NCBI RefSeq assembly: GCF_910596095.1
Contig: NC_056543.1
Coordinates: 18,710,042-18,774,041 of the forward strand
DNA length: 64,000 nt
Origin: Thunnus maccoyii
Taxonomy: Eukaryota; Chordata; Actinopteri; Scombriformes; Scombridae
Direction of reading: 5' to 3'
Shown here: positions 1-11,600 of the stretch, piece after piece
Layout of the letters: each line of letters starts with the position of its first letter
Numbering within the stretch: position 1 is the first letter of the stretch
The notes under the pieces: generated by a model
What the model saw: the letters and a program-made list of their open reading frames with translations, nothing else
Told to the model about the DNA's origin: nothing
Databases searched by the model: none
Translations under genes and position numbers: made by a program

Positions 1-476
1 CAAACACATGCGAATTTGATCTGTGTGGAAATAAAATTAAAATTCAGTACAATGAAAACATACAAAACTGCAAAATCAGGAAACCATTGACTGAATGCAC
101 TTTTGCAATTCTATATTGTCATTTTTTTGTTTTTGTAGACACTGCATGAGTCAAAAGTATTGAAAAATAAACGTAACCCAACCATGCAAATGGAAAATAG
201 TGATTCACCAATAGCTCTGATTTTCTAAAGAGAGAACTGAGAGCTATTAATATGAATATGAATTAAGGTTTGTAACAAAAGAATATCAGTGCAAGTAAAT
301 TCAACACTGATGTTAAACCTACAGTTAAAGGACTTAGTCTAATTAGTTTATCGTATGTGCATCACTCCACTCTGTCAGAATACTCGTTGTGTTGTTGTTG
401 TTCGTGTTTTCATGTGTTCACATTTCACCTTTTTTCCTCTCCTAGAGGTTTTTCTATTTTTTTTTTGGGTGTGCAG

Positions 477-555
477 GTCGACTCGGATCCCACTGCCGCT
501 GCGGACAAGCAGCAGCTGCAGGAAACTTCCCGCCTGGCACAGCAAACCTGTTCTG
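477..555 (+). other. Candidate isolated exon, unknown transcript
   Basis: A 79-nt GC-rich block sits in AT-rich surroundings. It is preceded by a long pyrimidine tract ending in GTGCAG and followed by GTAATT. One frame is open throughout and reads like a polar helix rich in Gln and Ala (starting VDSDPTAAADKQQLQ). I recognise no protein family. It could be an exon of a long non-coding RNA, a chance splice-like match, or a fragment of an exon from a gene that lies mostly to the left. Confidence 0.25.
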
Positions 556-626
556 GTAATTAACATTCTGAAACAAAAACATGCTTTTTGCGATGACCCA
601 AACAACCTCATCTATTTCATTTTCAT

Positions 627-667
627 GCTGTTTCATAAACGAAATGAAACTTCGTTTATGAAACAGC
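627..667. repeat. Perfect 17-bp inverted repeat with 7-nt loop
   Basis: The arms at 627-643 and 651-667 are exact reverse complements (GCTGTTTCATAAACGAA and its complement). The intervening 7 nt are ATGAAAC. It lies 72 bp downstream of the candidate exon at 477-555. Confidence 0.9.
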
Positions 668-1499
668 TTTGTCCCAGCTCCAGCCAATTCCAACATGTTG
701 AGCTGAATGGTACTATTTCAGTTTTATTAAGCTCAAAAAGGCAAAGCAAAGGATTTCATGCCTACACTATACAGTATAGACTGGAGGCAACTATTGCTAT
801 ATCATACCATGTGATTAAGGAACAAACAAACACAAAATACAACAAACTAATAACTAAATGTAGCTCCAATGTCCATACATTTGCACTTATGTTAGATGTA
901 ATCATCATAAAACATTTAATCAAATGAAAATAAATCTTATCAGATATTTGAAGTCTTTAAAGTACTATTCAATATCCTCTGTGAATGATTTTAATAGAGT
1001 GAGTCATATTTCAGGTGGCCTGCTTTTCAGATTGTATCACTGCTCAACATTTGTCACCTGTCAAATTATTTTCCCCCTGCATGTCATGTTCATTTGTCAA
1101 AACAGCGTTGTTCAAAGTCGCCTACTGCTTCACGTCCAACTAAATCAGATTTGAGGAGGGATTTTTATTTGGATGTCATATTTATGGTAATGTTAGGATA
1201 ATAAAATTGTGCAGATTTCTAAATGCCATTTATCTGAGTCGTAATGTATTTAAGCAAATATCAGGACTAATGACTGGACCATAAAGTGAGAATGAGCAGT
1301 TGAATTTTTCAGAGGGAACATATTTCATCGGTCCCTACAATACATACGGTAATTTTGCAGAAACAGCTGCTGCAGAAATCATCCTTTGCTACATATGAAT
1401 CACTCACCAGAAAGAAACAATTGCAGTCCTGTTCAATATGAAGGCAAATGCAAAAAAAAAAAAAAAAAAACTCATTACATTTAAAACTATTTTACCTGA

Positions 1500-2270
1500 C
1501 CATTTAACCTCTTCACATTAATGAGAGCTGGACTTGGCCGGAGTCCAGACCACCAGAGGCAGGGCTGTTCCCAAGGTAGATACTTACTGCTGCCTCTTAC
1601 CAGGTTTTTAACACGATAATATTTCTGCAGTGTCTGATCAATGCCAGAGAAAACCATTTCTTATCATTCTTTCAGCTACTTAGAGGCACATCTGAATTAC
1701 ATTGGTGTATCCGATGCACATTTATTCTTCCCTCCTGACAGTTTTATGGAACTCATTATCCGCTTTGTGGCCATGGCTGTGAATGGAGAACCTGTGGGGG
1801 TTTTATGTGTAGCCAGTAGCTCCTCCACTGACCACATTTAATGTCCTCTCAGAAACAAAAAGACTGGCGGGTCAGGGGAAGGGGCGGGGGGGAGTATCCA
1901 TACCCCTCTGACAACAGCAGCAAGCTCTGGTCACACACAGAGTGCCAGTGTTGGATCTGTTGATGTGAGGGTGAGGGAGCAGACCGAGAGCCAGACCGGA
2001 GTTTTATTTACCTCAGGTGCAACGGCTCATTATAATGGTGTTAATGAGGAGCAGATGTAGCTGAGTGAAGGAGGAGGGGCGCGGGCGGCCAGAGGAGCGA
2101 GGTGTGGCCTGTCCAGGGCAAGCCTACATGGAGGTCCTGTCCTGGGATTCCCAAATCCCCCTCTCTCTGCAACCAATGCACACGTTCTTCATGTGTTAAT
2201 ATCGACTCAGCAAGTGCTATTAGCAAACACAGAAATCTGCTCACCACAGTGATTTAGTGAACCCCTCTCA
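1500..2270. promoter_or_regulatory. Candidate conserved non-coding block
   Basis: This is a unique, non-repetitive stretch of mixed composition. It includes a G-rich part (1860-1900), a segment near 2008-2045 with several homeodomain-type ATTA/TAAT cores (CTCATTATAATG, GTTAATGAGG), and a GC-rich end (2070-2160). There is no convincing coding frame. The call rests on appearance only. Confidence 0.3.
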
Positions 2271-2447
2271 ACCTTGGCTTAGCTGAAAGGTTATTGAGAT
2301 ATTACTGGAGTCATCAATGATTTAGACCTGTGAGGAAGCTTCTTGTTTAAGTTATTTCAATGAGGTCTTTTGGGCTTTTGTGGTAAAAGCTGGTTAGTCT
2401 TTACACACAGGAGAAGTCTGGTGGTATATATTTTTTGTTGTTGTCAG

Positions 2448-2601
2448 CAAATCCCAAGAAAAGACCAAACCAACAATAAATGTATCCTACTAAGTGTTGC
2501 CTGTGTATCCAAAGCCAGGTATAGCTTGTTTCTCTGTGTCAAAGAGCTCTGTTGTTGTCCAAAAAAACACATCAATGAGCCACACCAATAAGGCCTCCAA
2601 A
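2448..2601. repeat. Left part of a dispersed repeat split by later insertions
   Basis: The end of this segment (GAGCCACACCAATAAGGC) matches the middle of an uninterrupted copy at 10553-11060 (GAGCCACACCGATGCATT). The continuation of the same repeat resumes at 4255. About 1.65 kb, including two transposon-like elements, separates the two parts. Confidence 0.6.
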
Positions 2602-2983
2602 TTAAAGGACCAGTGTGTAGGATTTAGTGACATCTAGTGGTGAGGTTGCAGATTGCAACTAACTGAATACCCCTCCCCTTTCAAGTGTGTAGGAGAACCT
2701 ACGGTGGCTGTGAATTTTGCAAAAAACGCAAAAGGCCCTCTCTAGAGCCAGTGTTTGGTTTGCCTGTTCTGGGCTACTGTAGAAACATGGTGGTGCAACA
2801 TGGCGGCCTCTGTAGAAGAGGACCCACTCCCTATGTAGATATAAAGGGCTCATTCTAAGGTTACAAAAACACAACAATTCTTATTTTCAGGTGATTATAC
2901 ATTAATTAAAAGATATGTATTATATTCCATTTCTGCTAAGTCTGTTCTGCTAGATGCCACTAAATTCTACACACTGCACTTAA
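2602..2983. mobile_element. Non-autonomous TTAA-flanked MITE
   Basis: The element begins TTAAAGGACCAGTGTGTAGG and ends with the imperfect reverse complement (TCTACACACTGCACTTAA). TTAA at both ends suggests a piggyBac-like target duplication. About 36 bp of terminal inverted repeat can be followed to the shared CATCTAG motif. I recognise the family as very common in percomorph genomes. No transposase is encoded. Confidence 0.8.
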
Positions 2984-3097
2984 AAGGTGAAATCAGTCGT
3001 TGGTCCATGCACTCCAGAATCTGATCTGACACCCAAAGCTGTTACAAATCACTTTTGAAGGATAAATAAGTTATGATGTGACAACAATATAGTAAAA

Positions 3098-3300
3098 GTC
3101 TGGTTAGGTTTAGGCACAAAAACAACGTGGTTAGGTTTAGGGAAAGATCATAGTCCAGGTTAAAATAAGTACTTTGTTAAGGTTTGGGAAACATTGTAAT
3201 TTTAGTTAAAATTTCTCCTTCCTTAAAGTTAGTTCATCATCATGCAATAATAACCACATGGTTAAGGTTAGGGGACGATTATGGTCATGGTCTTTAAAAA
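3098..3300. repeat. Dispersed GTTAGGTTTAGG-type repeat
   Basis: Repeated short phrases occur (GGTTAGGTTTAGG, GGGAAAGATCATAG, GGTTAAGGTTAGGGG) typical of a teleost dispersed repeat. Similar phrases recur near 17310-17350 and, inverted, at 18070-18110. Confidence 0.5.
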
Positions 3301-3620
3301 AGTGTTGACTTGTGGTTGGAAATGAGAAATGAACAGTGATCTCTTGTGTTAAAGACCAATGTTTTGTTGACTCATCCTTAGACCCCGTCCTCTTTGTTAT
3401 GTGGACTTTGCTGCTATATAATAATGTCACCTTATCTCCTCTTATGCTCCCCTCATAATTCTACTATGGCCGCTAGGGAGCCTCTGTCACTTGAACATAA
3501 ACATATGTTGTTTTGCACACTTGCATTAACAACTGATCCTGTTGTCTTTCTTAGGAGGACAGTCTCAGCCACACTGTTGCACTGGGTGACATGTTTTGTT
3601 TTTTATTTTATTTAGTAGAG

Positions 3621-4254
3621 CAGTGGTTCCCCACAGCCCATTCCAACCCCTTCATCAACACCTACATTTATACTCCAAATGTGTTCATTTGAATTAATTT
3701 CAAACTGGATGTTACTTAACTATTGATCATATAAAAGTGGATATAATAGTGGATGCTACAATATTCTCATACAATTGAACTGTCAATGTTTATTTCAGTT
3801 TTGTCAAGTTTGTATTCGTACTACAACCACATGAGGAGGCAAAAGCTGGACGTTCCAACCATTTATCCATTACTTTTAGTGATCTATTTTAACAGTTTAT
3901 CCATTACTTTTAGTGATCAATTTTTACAGTTTATCCATTACTTTTAGTGATCAATTTTAACAGTTTATCCAGTACTTTTAGTGATCTATTTTAACAGTTT
4001 ATCCATTACTTTTAGCGAACTATTTCATTTCCTCTGCTCACTTGCTATGTATGTATGTAGTTTTCACGCACTCTTAATTGAAATAACACCTAAATTAATT
4101 TTTATAGCTGACTTAATATGTGGATGTATTTTTTAATCAAATCATTAATTAAATTTTTTTCAAATTAGTTGAGCTACTCTACAATCTCTACACGTACTCC
4201 CTGGCAAAAGCAGAAGTTCCCCATGGGGTACAAGTACCTCTGGCTGGGAATCAC
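3621..4254. mobile_element. hAT-like non-autonomous element
   Basis: The ends are CAGTGGTTCCCC and TGGGAATCACTG, imperfect inverted repeats of a CAGTGGTTCCCA type typical of hAT-derived MITEs. The flanking 8-mers tagtagag and taccagag agree at six of eight positions, consistent with an aged target duplication. No transposase frame is present. Its interior carries the 34-bp tandem array at 3862-4025. Confidence 0.6.
3862..4025. repeat. 34-bp tandem repeat, about 4.7 copies
   Basis: Units start at 3862, 3896, 3930, 3964 and 3998 (the last incomplete). Each begins TTTATCCATTACTTTTAGTG. Copies differ by only a few substitutions and have no spacers between them. Confidence 0.92.
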
Positions 4255-4560
4255 TGTACCAGAGCACCAAATGTGTATTAATCCGCAGATGAAAATAATC
4301 CCCAACTAATGAACTATTCACTCATGATTGATTAATATCTGTTACATCTGCTGCCACAGTGCCCCACTGTTTTAGGAAATTATTTAGCCTTATTTTTTTT
4401 TAATATTATTACTATTACTATACAGTACCTGTCTTTAAATATTTCCATCTTCAGCAAGAACCAATAAGCTTGAGTGCCACAGACAGAGTGGGGAAGTTGA
4501 AAAGTATTGCAAGACAGTTGGTTTTGGTCTTTAAATAAATCTTTGGTCCTTTAGACAAAT
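4255..4560. repeat. Right part of the split dispersed repeat
   Basis: It matches 10790-11060: both contain AAATGTGTATTAATCCGCAG, followed by similar wording through TTTAGCCTT and TTGGTCTTT. Together with 2448-2601 it forms one ancestral copy. Confidence 0.65.
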
Positions 4561-4779
4561 CTTTTGCATATTTATTTAAATGTTTGGCCTGTGTATCACC
4601 TAATACCTACAATTATATTAAATTGGTTAAAAGATATAAGGGAAGGACAGCAACCTGCAATACTTAAAGAATAAAAAAAACAATATTTCTACAGATGACA
4701 ACAACTTTAATATAGAGAGAAATTCCAAAACTTATTTTTCAGCACCTAAAAGTATAAATTATTGATATTATGAAGGCTG

Positions 4780-5170
4780 TTTAGCTGTCTCCCGCCTCCC
4801 CTGAATCCCTCAGCAGAGAGAAAAGCCTCTTTTCACTGCTGACAATGGGATGGCTTCAGCTTTGAGTTTGCCATTGTAACTTCTTCACTGACTGATCCCT
4901 GGCAGTAATGATCTCCATGAGACCTCTGTGCGTGCCAATGGTGGGCCATAACCGTCTTTATTCACCATGAAACCTCCACTGGGAGCATCTCCCGGTCCCC
5001 AGGACAACAATGCTGGCAGCCAAGCCCACAGCCGGCCGGCCCGTCTTTTACGTTTTTATGGGCTTGGCCTTCCTCCTGCTATTGAGGCAAATGTAGGCCA
5101 TCAAACAAAACAATTTATGACCCAGTCTAAATTTGACCTTGGGCCTCCTGAAATGCCATAGCTCACAAAA
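4780..5170. promoter_or_regulatory. Candidate conserved non-coding block
   Basis: This is a unique stretch with a GC-rich core (4980-5040) containing a CCGGCCGG palindrome, followed directly by TTTTACGTTTTTATGG. That string resembles posterior-Hox binding sites (TTTTAC and TTTATGG cores). An ATG-initiated 64-codon frame (4967-5161) crosses it but shows no family resemblance. Confidence 0.3.
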
Positions 5171-6350
5171 AATGTAGAAATCTACAAATGAAAACATGTA
5201 TATGTGTGAAGACAAACTTTTTCAGTGTAATTGGCATTACATGACGCCTTTTCAGTCAGACTTGTTCCGAGTTGCTGCACATGATGGGTCCTGCTCCACA
5301 CGCTCATATCTGATGGGGAGTTTTAGGATCAAAGCCTCCACATTAGAGCTAAAAGCGCTGTCCTTCATGCCTGAAGCAGGGAGTGACTGTATTTTTACTA
5401 CCTGACCTCAAATTTTTCCCTGCTATTAGTGCTTTTTTTGTTGTTGTTTTTTTGTCACTGACGCAACACAGTGACCCGGTTGACTTTTGCCTTCTGGTTT
5501 GTGAGCAGAGCTGCAGGGAATTCCTTATTTACTGCAGGGGTGTGCCTTGCCTTGTCTTCATTCAGCAGCACATGTTAGATTTCTGTCTCTCGCCCCACTT
5601 CAAAGCTTCAGTTGTTTATAGCTCATCCTTTCTAGAAAGTGGAAAACCCCAAGTTGCAGATTTTTCAGATTTTATGTTCTCTTTACCACTTTCCAATTGT
5701 TTGGTTTGGTTTAAAACGCACACGTAAGATACTTTTCCAAATACTCACAAAAAAGAAAGACACAAAATCAAACTAACACAAAATGTGGACATGAAACTAA
5801 AACACAAAATGAAACAAAACAACAAACAGCATATGGCACAAACTCTTATGCATGAAATTGAGGAAAGACACTCTGTAAAAACACTGAAACTTAAAGTAAC
5901 TTGACCTGCCCCAAATCACGAACACAACAAAGACTGCTGTGCCTCTGCAACACTACAGACTTGAGTGAAAGCTACATTTAAATATAGTATTAATCTTTAC
6001 AATATATATGTATTTTTTGTTTAATTTAATGCCTAAACATCCAGTCATTTGGTTAAATAATATTTTGCATGCTTGTAAATCTGCAGCCACGTAAATTAGA
6101 GTATATTATTGCGAGGAAACATCCCCTTTCCTCTGAATATGTGTACACATGTTTGCTGGAGTCTTGCATTTGATGTAGAGAGTGACCAAGAAGCATGAAT
6201 GATACAAGATGAAAGAAGGGCTCTCCATCTCTGTATGCTATATGGATTCTTCTCACGCATTTCCCTCTGAGACAAGGGGTTCAGTAATCTGTATCCTTTA
6301 GTGAGAGAACCCCATGGAGATGCATTAAAGAGATAAATTGGTATCATCCC
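5171..6350. other. Unassigned desert sequence
   Basis: I see only AT-rich single-copy DNA, including an A/C-rich stretch at 5740-5850. Short frames on both strands show no domain. Confidence 0.5.
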
Positions 6351-6359
6351 CAGTGTGAC

Positions 6360-6720
6360 AGACTCCTCATCTGTCTCTGCTCGCCTCCATTGATCACAAT
6401 TTATTTTATTTGTGTTGTTTCATTATTAGGCGGAAGAAAAGCATTGCATTAATAAAGCCCTGATTATAAAGTTAAACAGATATGCTATACTGTTACACAG
6501 GAAGCTGGGGGTTAAAGTACGAGGCTCTGGCACGCCTGCCCTTGTATCTCCTTACACAATAAACTGAGATCACAGGCGGCACTGATCATTCACTGTGGAT
6601 CTAATTCATTTCTTAACGATTATCAGGCTCTCCTGGACTGGACACACTTCTCTAAATAGATCATTAAAATCTTGCATTTCCCAGTAGTCTCGTCATATCC
6701 GTTTGACAAAGCACTGAGAT
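6360..6720. promoter_or_regulatory. Candidate conserved non-coding block
   Basis: This is single-copy DNA with many homeodomain-type cores (TTGATCACAATTTATTTTA, CATTAATAAAG, GATTATAAAG, AACGATTATC) and no repeats or credible coding frame. Confidence 0.3.
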
Positions 6721-9120
6721 GAACTCTGTGCCAGTAATTTCATTGATACACCTTCACAAGAAAGCCTTGCTCAGGCTTGTTGTTGTTGTTTTTATGCATT
6801 TGTTTGTTCAAGATAACTCAATAGACAATCATATGATGTATATGGTCATAGTGACTGTGCATTTTGTGCTTTTTTTTCATCAATTTAGAGGCAGAAAAGT
6901 TCTTTAATGTCAACATATATCGATATCTCAAATTATAATTATTATAAACTTACTGTTATCTTGTGACTGACTGCCAGGTTCAGTTAAAGTTAATACAATT
7001 TACTTTAACTTCTAGCAAAGTGAGTTGAGCAAGCAATTGAACAACTGTGTATATTTCTGTTAACATTTCATATAAATTAATGTTTAAATGATTTGAAATA
7101 GCATTATATGCGATACCTGACTCAGATGTCAATCAGATTCGAAAGCTCTAAACTGTGTTATTTTTTTTATTCCAAATCCAATAATCTCAGTTTGGTACAA
7201 TGTGTGTTAAGATCAGCTGAATGTTTTTTTCAGAGAGGTGAAAACCTTAGTTTAGTGATATTGTGGTATATTCTCTGTGATATGCTTTATTCAATATGTG
7301 TCTATCCTCCTTTGAGTCAGGAAAAAAAAAAAAGTAATATCTCAAAAATACTATGTCATAGATTGGTTGTGACAAACTTTTATGTAAGGGACATGTAATC
7401 TAAAAGAAACAAGTTATGTAGATCACAATGTAAAAAAATGCAAGCAAAAGAGAAGATTATATTTCCATGTAAGAGACTGTGGGGTTGTAAAGTTTTCTTA
7501 CAACTATTAAAAGCAGTTACAGACAGAAAGTGTTTACTGAATATTAAGTTACATTAAATCATTCTGTTGATCCCGACATATTATATATAGGTGAGGTTTC
7601 ACTGCTCTACCACAAAGCACATTATTTTGCTTTTTGTTAATCTATCTGTTGTGTTTAGTGCTACTATGTGAATCACTACTCTTACTAGAGGACTGTGAAG
7701 CAACCACATGATTCAAACAAAATATGTAATGATATATTTCTCCCTAAAATGAGATGTCAGGTTCGCCAAGTTGTGCCAAGACTCCCCAAATGAAATCTAA
7801 CAGTATTTTGTTAACTGTATCATTGGATCATTGCTTTGATAAATAGGTTGATGAATATTTTTGAACAATAACAAAGCATGTATTCGTTAACAATCTTGCA
7901 AAATTACTACAGTTAAAATAACTGCAATAAAGGTTTTCTTTTCTTGGTTGTCTTCTGTTAATTCCTGGCTCTGGTCGGAACGAGGAGGCGGCCAGCAACA
8001 ACACTGTGGTGAAGGGTTGGGCCTTGTGCTGTGTGCCCCAACTGTATGTCATGAGGTGATGTGGTAATGTGCTGACAGCGCGATATTTCAACACCATTTT
8101 AGAGTGACCTGACTTAATATTTTTCCTTACGGGTCCCTGCGATTCACCACAAACACACTCAAACACACAGCGGCCTGGATTTGCACTTATTTCTACTCAG
8201 TTTGAGGGCTGAACTGGGATCACGGACCAGGTTGCAGGTAACTTTGACTTTGAAACAACTTGATCTGAAATCCTCTCAACTGTCTGTGTTAAAGCTCCTC
8301 AGTGAATGTTTGTAAGTTTTTTAATAAAATAAACACGGAGACAAATGTAGATCAGCATTCTCACTCTGACATACTTGGAATCTTGTTCTGACAACTTTTG
8401 ACAATTTATTGAGCCAAATTCCTCTTTGTCAATTTTTCATTACACAACATGGAAAATCTTACTGGTTTATTGGCTTTAGATGCCCTGTTTCATAAATGCT
8501 TACAGTGTGAATTTGTAGTGAAGAGCTTATATGGAAAAGTTTCAGGGTGAAAAGACATTAATGCTGTGCTGCACAGGTCTAATGGTCCCCACTATGAAAA
8601 TAACCCTGATTGGAAGTCATTTATATTCCTTTTAACTGCACATCACAAAAGTTATGAAAAGCCTTCATACCTTCTCAAGTTACGTCAAACAAGACAAGGT
8701 CAAAATCTTGTATATGGCTGGACTGTGTATGAAACGCTAGAGGGCTATGAATTTCACCGAGGCAACTGATGAAGTTACACTCAGTCACTCAGTCAGTCAG
8801 TCAGTCAGAGGCAGACTTTCATGTTTATAGGGCTGGCCCTGCTGTTGCGGTCCAGCCAAAAAAGTAAATAGGCCTCATTTGAACCAAATAAAAAAGCTTG
8901 TGAAATAATGGTAACATGCCCAGTGAGATTTTGCCCCTCCTGTGAATGTGTGGCAGCCTCGGTTTGACAGAACTGGAATGGGGCGCTCTGGATGCCCACA
9001 TGTCATGTGCTACACACTCTCCTACAGCAGGAGCTCCTGTTAAGGTTATTTTTACTCGTTTCCACCTGGAGGTGTTACAGACTTGCTCTGGCGTGCACAT
9101 TCTTTTCCCTGAGCACAATC
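6721..9120. other. Unassigned desert sequence with a CAGT microsatellite
   Basis: This is mostly AT-rich unique DNA. A (CAGT)n-type array lies at 8780-8808. The 7960-8170 part is more GC-balanced and could be a small conserved element. No gene is visible. Confidence 0.5.
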
Positions 9121-9159
9121 AGGTGTGAAAGCAAGTGATCTTCGTTCACTGCAATTAAG

Positions 9160-9480
9160 ATTCTGCCTTCATCTTCTCCTGGTACACAATTACTGCTCTG
9201 CTGCTGTTTGCTCTAATTGCTCTTTCTGCAGGGATTGGTGGGAAGCCAGTGATTGTGATGGGTAGGGGATTATCTCCTTTCCTCTACTCTGGCCCCTTAA
9301 AAAAAATCATTTGTAAACTCCCCGGTGTAATTACTGAGCCTCATGATTAATTGTCTATTGAAATTAGTGCGGGTCTAGCTTTCATTTTTACTGCAACGAA
9401 TATTAATTAATGTTAACTCTGAACCGCTTTCCTTTTTTCACCCTTTTCTAAAGCATATCTTTTGAATATTCATTGTGGTC
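9160..9480. promoter_or_regulatory. Strong candidate conserved non-coding element
   Basis: This unique block is packed with TAAT/ATTA cores: GTAATTACTGAG, ATGATTAATTG (contains TGATTAAT, a PBX-HOX-like composite), GAAATTAGTG and AATATTAATTAATG. It has no repeat and no long frame, and it has the look of deeply conserved developmental enhancers. Conservation was not tested. Confidence 0.42.
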
Positions 9481-10179
9481 TTGAGAAATGGGCACCAGCC
9501 AGTTCCTTGAGTCAGATTGACACTCAGCTATCACGAAAAATATACATATCTGGAATTAAAAGATGTGTTTTAGGCCATAAATAATATTTACAGGAGGTCG
9601 ACAGGTGAAGAAAGCAAGATCCTATTTAAATCACGTCTCATCTGTTAGTCGAGACGTGTCAGGCAATATGCAAAGCAGTGTCTCAGCTTTTGTTTTCCTT
9701 TGGAGAGGGAATAATAGTCACATTTAATTCAGTTTGTATTTATTTAACCCTTGTGGAAAATGACAAGTTGAATAAGTGCCATGTAATCACATTCAGCATA
9801 TTGTCATACCATAATGTATAGAACACAATGTCACCTTGAATAAAGCATCCACCAGAAGAATACATTTGGGTAATAATATGGAAATTTACACTAAGGTCTG
9901 AATCAGATTAACATTAGAATATCTTCATATTCTATCAAGTAGAAAACGTTTTCATTGGCTTGGACCCCAACATGGAGCCCAACATCCACAAACTCCCAGT
10001 TTACACTTGTAAAATGCATTTATATGTATATTTAACACCAATCAGCATATGCACATTGACATTTATGGTCAAATGCAGGTTAGTATCATATGATGTTTGA
10101 TTGCATAATTGGGGAGCACTAAACTGATTCTTGAACATATGTTTTCTCTCAATGTCACACATTTGAAAGGAAATTAAAT

Positions 10180-10260
10180 GTATGTATAAATATAATTTAT
10201 ACAGCACTTTTCAAAAACAAAGTTATAAAGTTTACAGTAAAATGAGGAATGAAAAAGTAA
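10180..10260. repeat. Fragment of a dispersed repeat tail
   Basis: The wording TTATACAGCACTTTTCAAAA followed by AAAGTTATAAAG resembles the 3' tail of a common fish retroposon. Only this tail is recognisable. Confidence 0.4.
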
Positions 10261-10552
10261 ATGAAAAACATATAATAAAATAATTAAAAAATATAGATAA
10301 AATTGTGATTATGGTGATTCTGAAAGCTCTGACATATAAACTCCTTAAATTATTCAATATATGTTTTGTTTTTTGTTTTCTATCAAGAGAAACACAAAGT
10401 TCAATTGTTAGAAAACTATTTGAAAATTACAAAAAATCTGTGAAAAAAAACAAACAAAAAAAAACAGGATTGATAAACTATCAAGCATCATATTTTGAGG
10501 GATCACAAATTGCTCTGCCTTCCTTAAACAAAAGCTTTTTTTCAATGTAAAT

Positions 10553-11060
10553 GTGCAAACTGCATTCTTTGTGTTCTTATTGGACAAGGTTAGGGATATG
10601 ACTAATGTATTCAAAGCCTGATATAGCTTATTCCTCATAGCTCCATTGTCTTCCAAAAACTATTAAAAACATGTCAGTGAGCCACACCGATGCATTAGGA
10701 GACATATTCCTTCATTACAATGAATATGGGCACTGCAGTTTATTTCAAATCAATACATCACACTATGTTCTGGAGCTGCAAATACTCACTAGAACAGCAA
10801 ATGTGTATTAATCCGCAGTTGAAAATAGTCCCTGACAAACATACAATTTACTCCTGTTTGAGTAATGTTTGTTAAAAACCACAATGCCCGAGCTGTTTTG
10901 TAAAATAACTTAGCCTTTTTTTAAAAATTAAACTATATATCTGTGACCCATTTTTGAAGATTTACATCTCCAGTTGTAATGAATAGGTGTAGGGTGACAC
11001 AGACATATAGGGAAGTCAGAGAGTACAGAAAGAACACATTGCTGGACTTGGTCTTTTTGT
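10553..11060. repeat. Uninterrupted copy of the dispersed repeat that is split at 2.4-4.6 kb
   Basis: It contains in order the phrases found in the split copy: AAAGCCTGATATAGCTTAT, GAGCCACACCGATG, AAATGTGTATTAATCCGCAG, TTAGCCTTTTTTT and TTGGTCTTTTTG. It has no coding capacity. Its class is unknown to me. Confidence 0.65.
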
Positions 11061-11219
11061 TGGATTTGTTTTCAGTAAGAAAAATTGAGAATAACCAGTT
11101 CAATCCTTGAATTAGACTGATTAAATAAACATTTAAAAGCATTTTACCACTTTAAAACACATAAAACATAACATTAAACCTTTAGTCTTTTTTTCTATTC
11201 ACTCACTCTCTCCTGTTAC

Positions 11220-11600
11220 AGTCCCTGTGCCCTCTTTGTCTCTGTGTGTGCACTAAGAAATCCAGTTGACCTTCATCTTGCCTTACTCAATCCACATTCA
11301 GATAAAGGGATCATACCTGGCAGATCAAACTAATGTCTTCACCCCTCAGCGTCTCTGAACGGCCACTGAATAAAATCACAGCTGCTGCGAAATGGCTGTG
11401 ACATAACTTGATCCACGTGGTGACGGCGCACACCACCGCTTGTACCCTGTAATATATCAGTGCCAGGAAACAGTGGACGTGGAGACACACTGATTGAATC
11501 AGGGGCCATGGAGGCTCTGGGGAGAGTTCATCTATACCAAACCAGCAGGCTCCTTCCATCTCAGACAGCAAACACACAAGAATCCCTCTAACTGTATCTG
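11220..11600. promoter_or_regulatory. Possible conserved non-coding block with E-box
   Basis: Unique DNA of balanced composition contains a CCACGTGG palindrome (11414-11421). The evidence for function is composition only. Confidence 0.22.

Noticed and set aside
355-927. 190-codon open frame at the left edge
   Set aside because: No domain and no plausible composition. It crosses the exon-like block in a different frame from the peptide described there, and includes AT-rich DNA and the hairpin.
3862-4025. CRISPR-like array
   Set aside because: The units are directly adjacent with no spacers, in a vertebrate genome inside a transposon.
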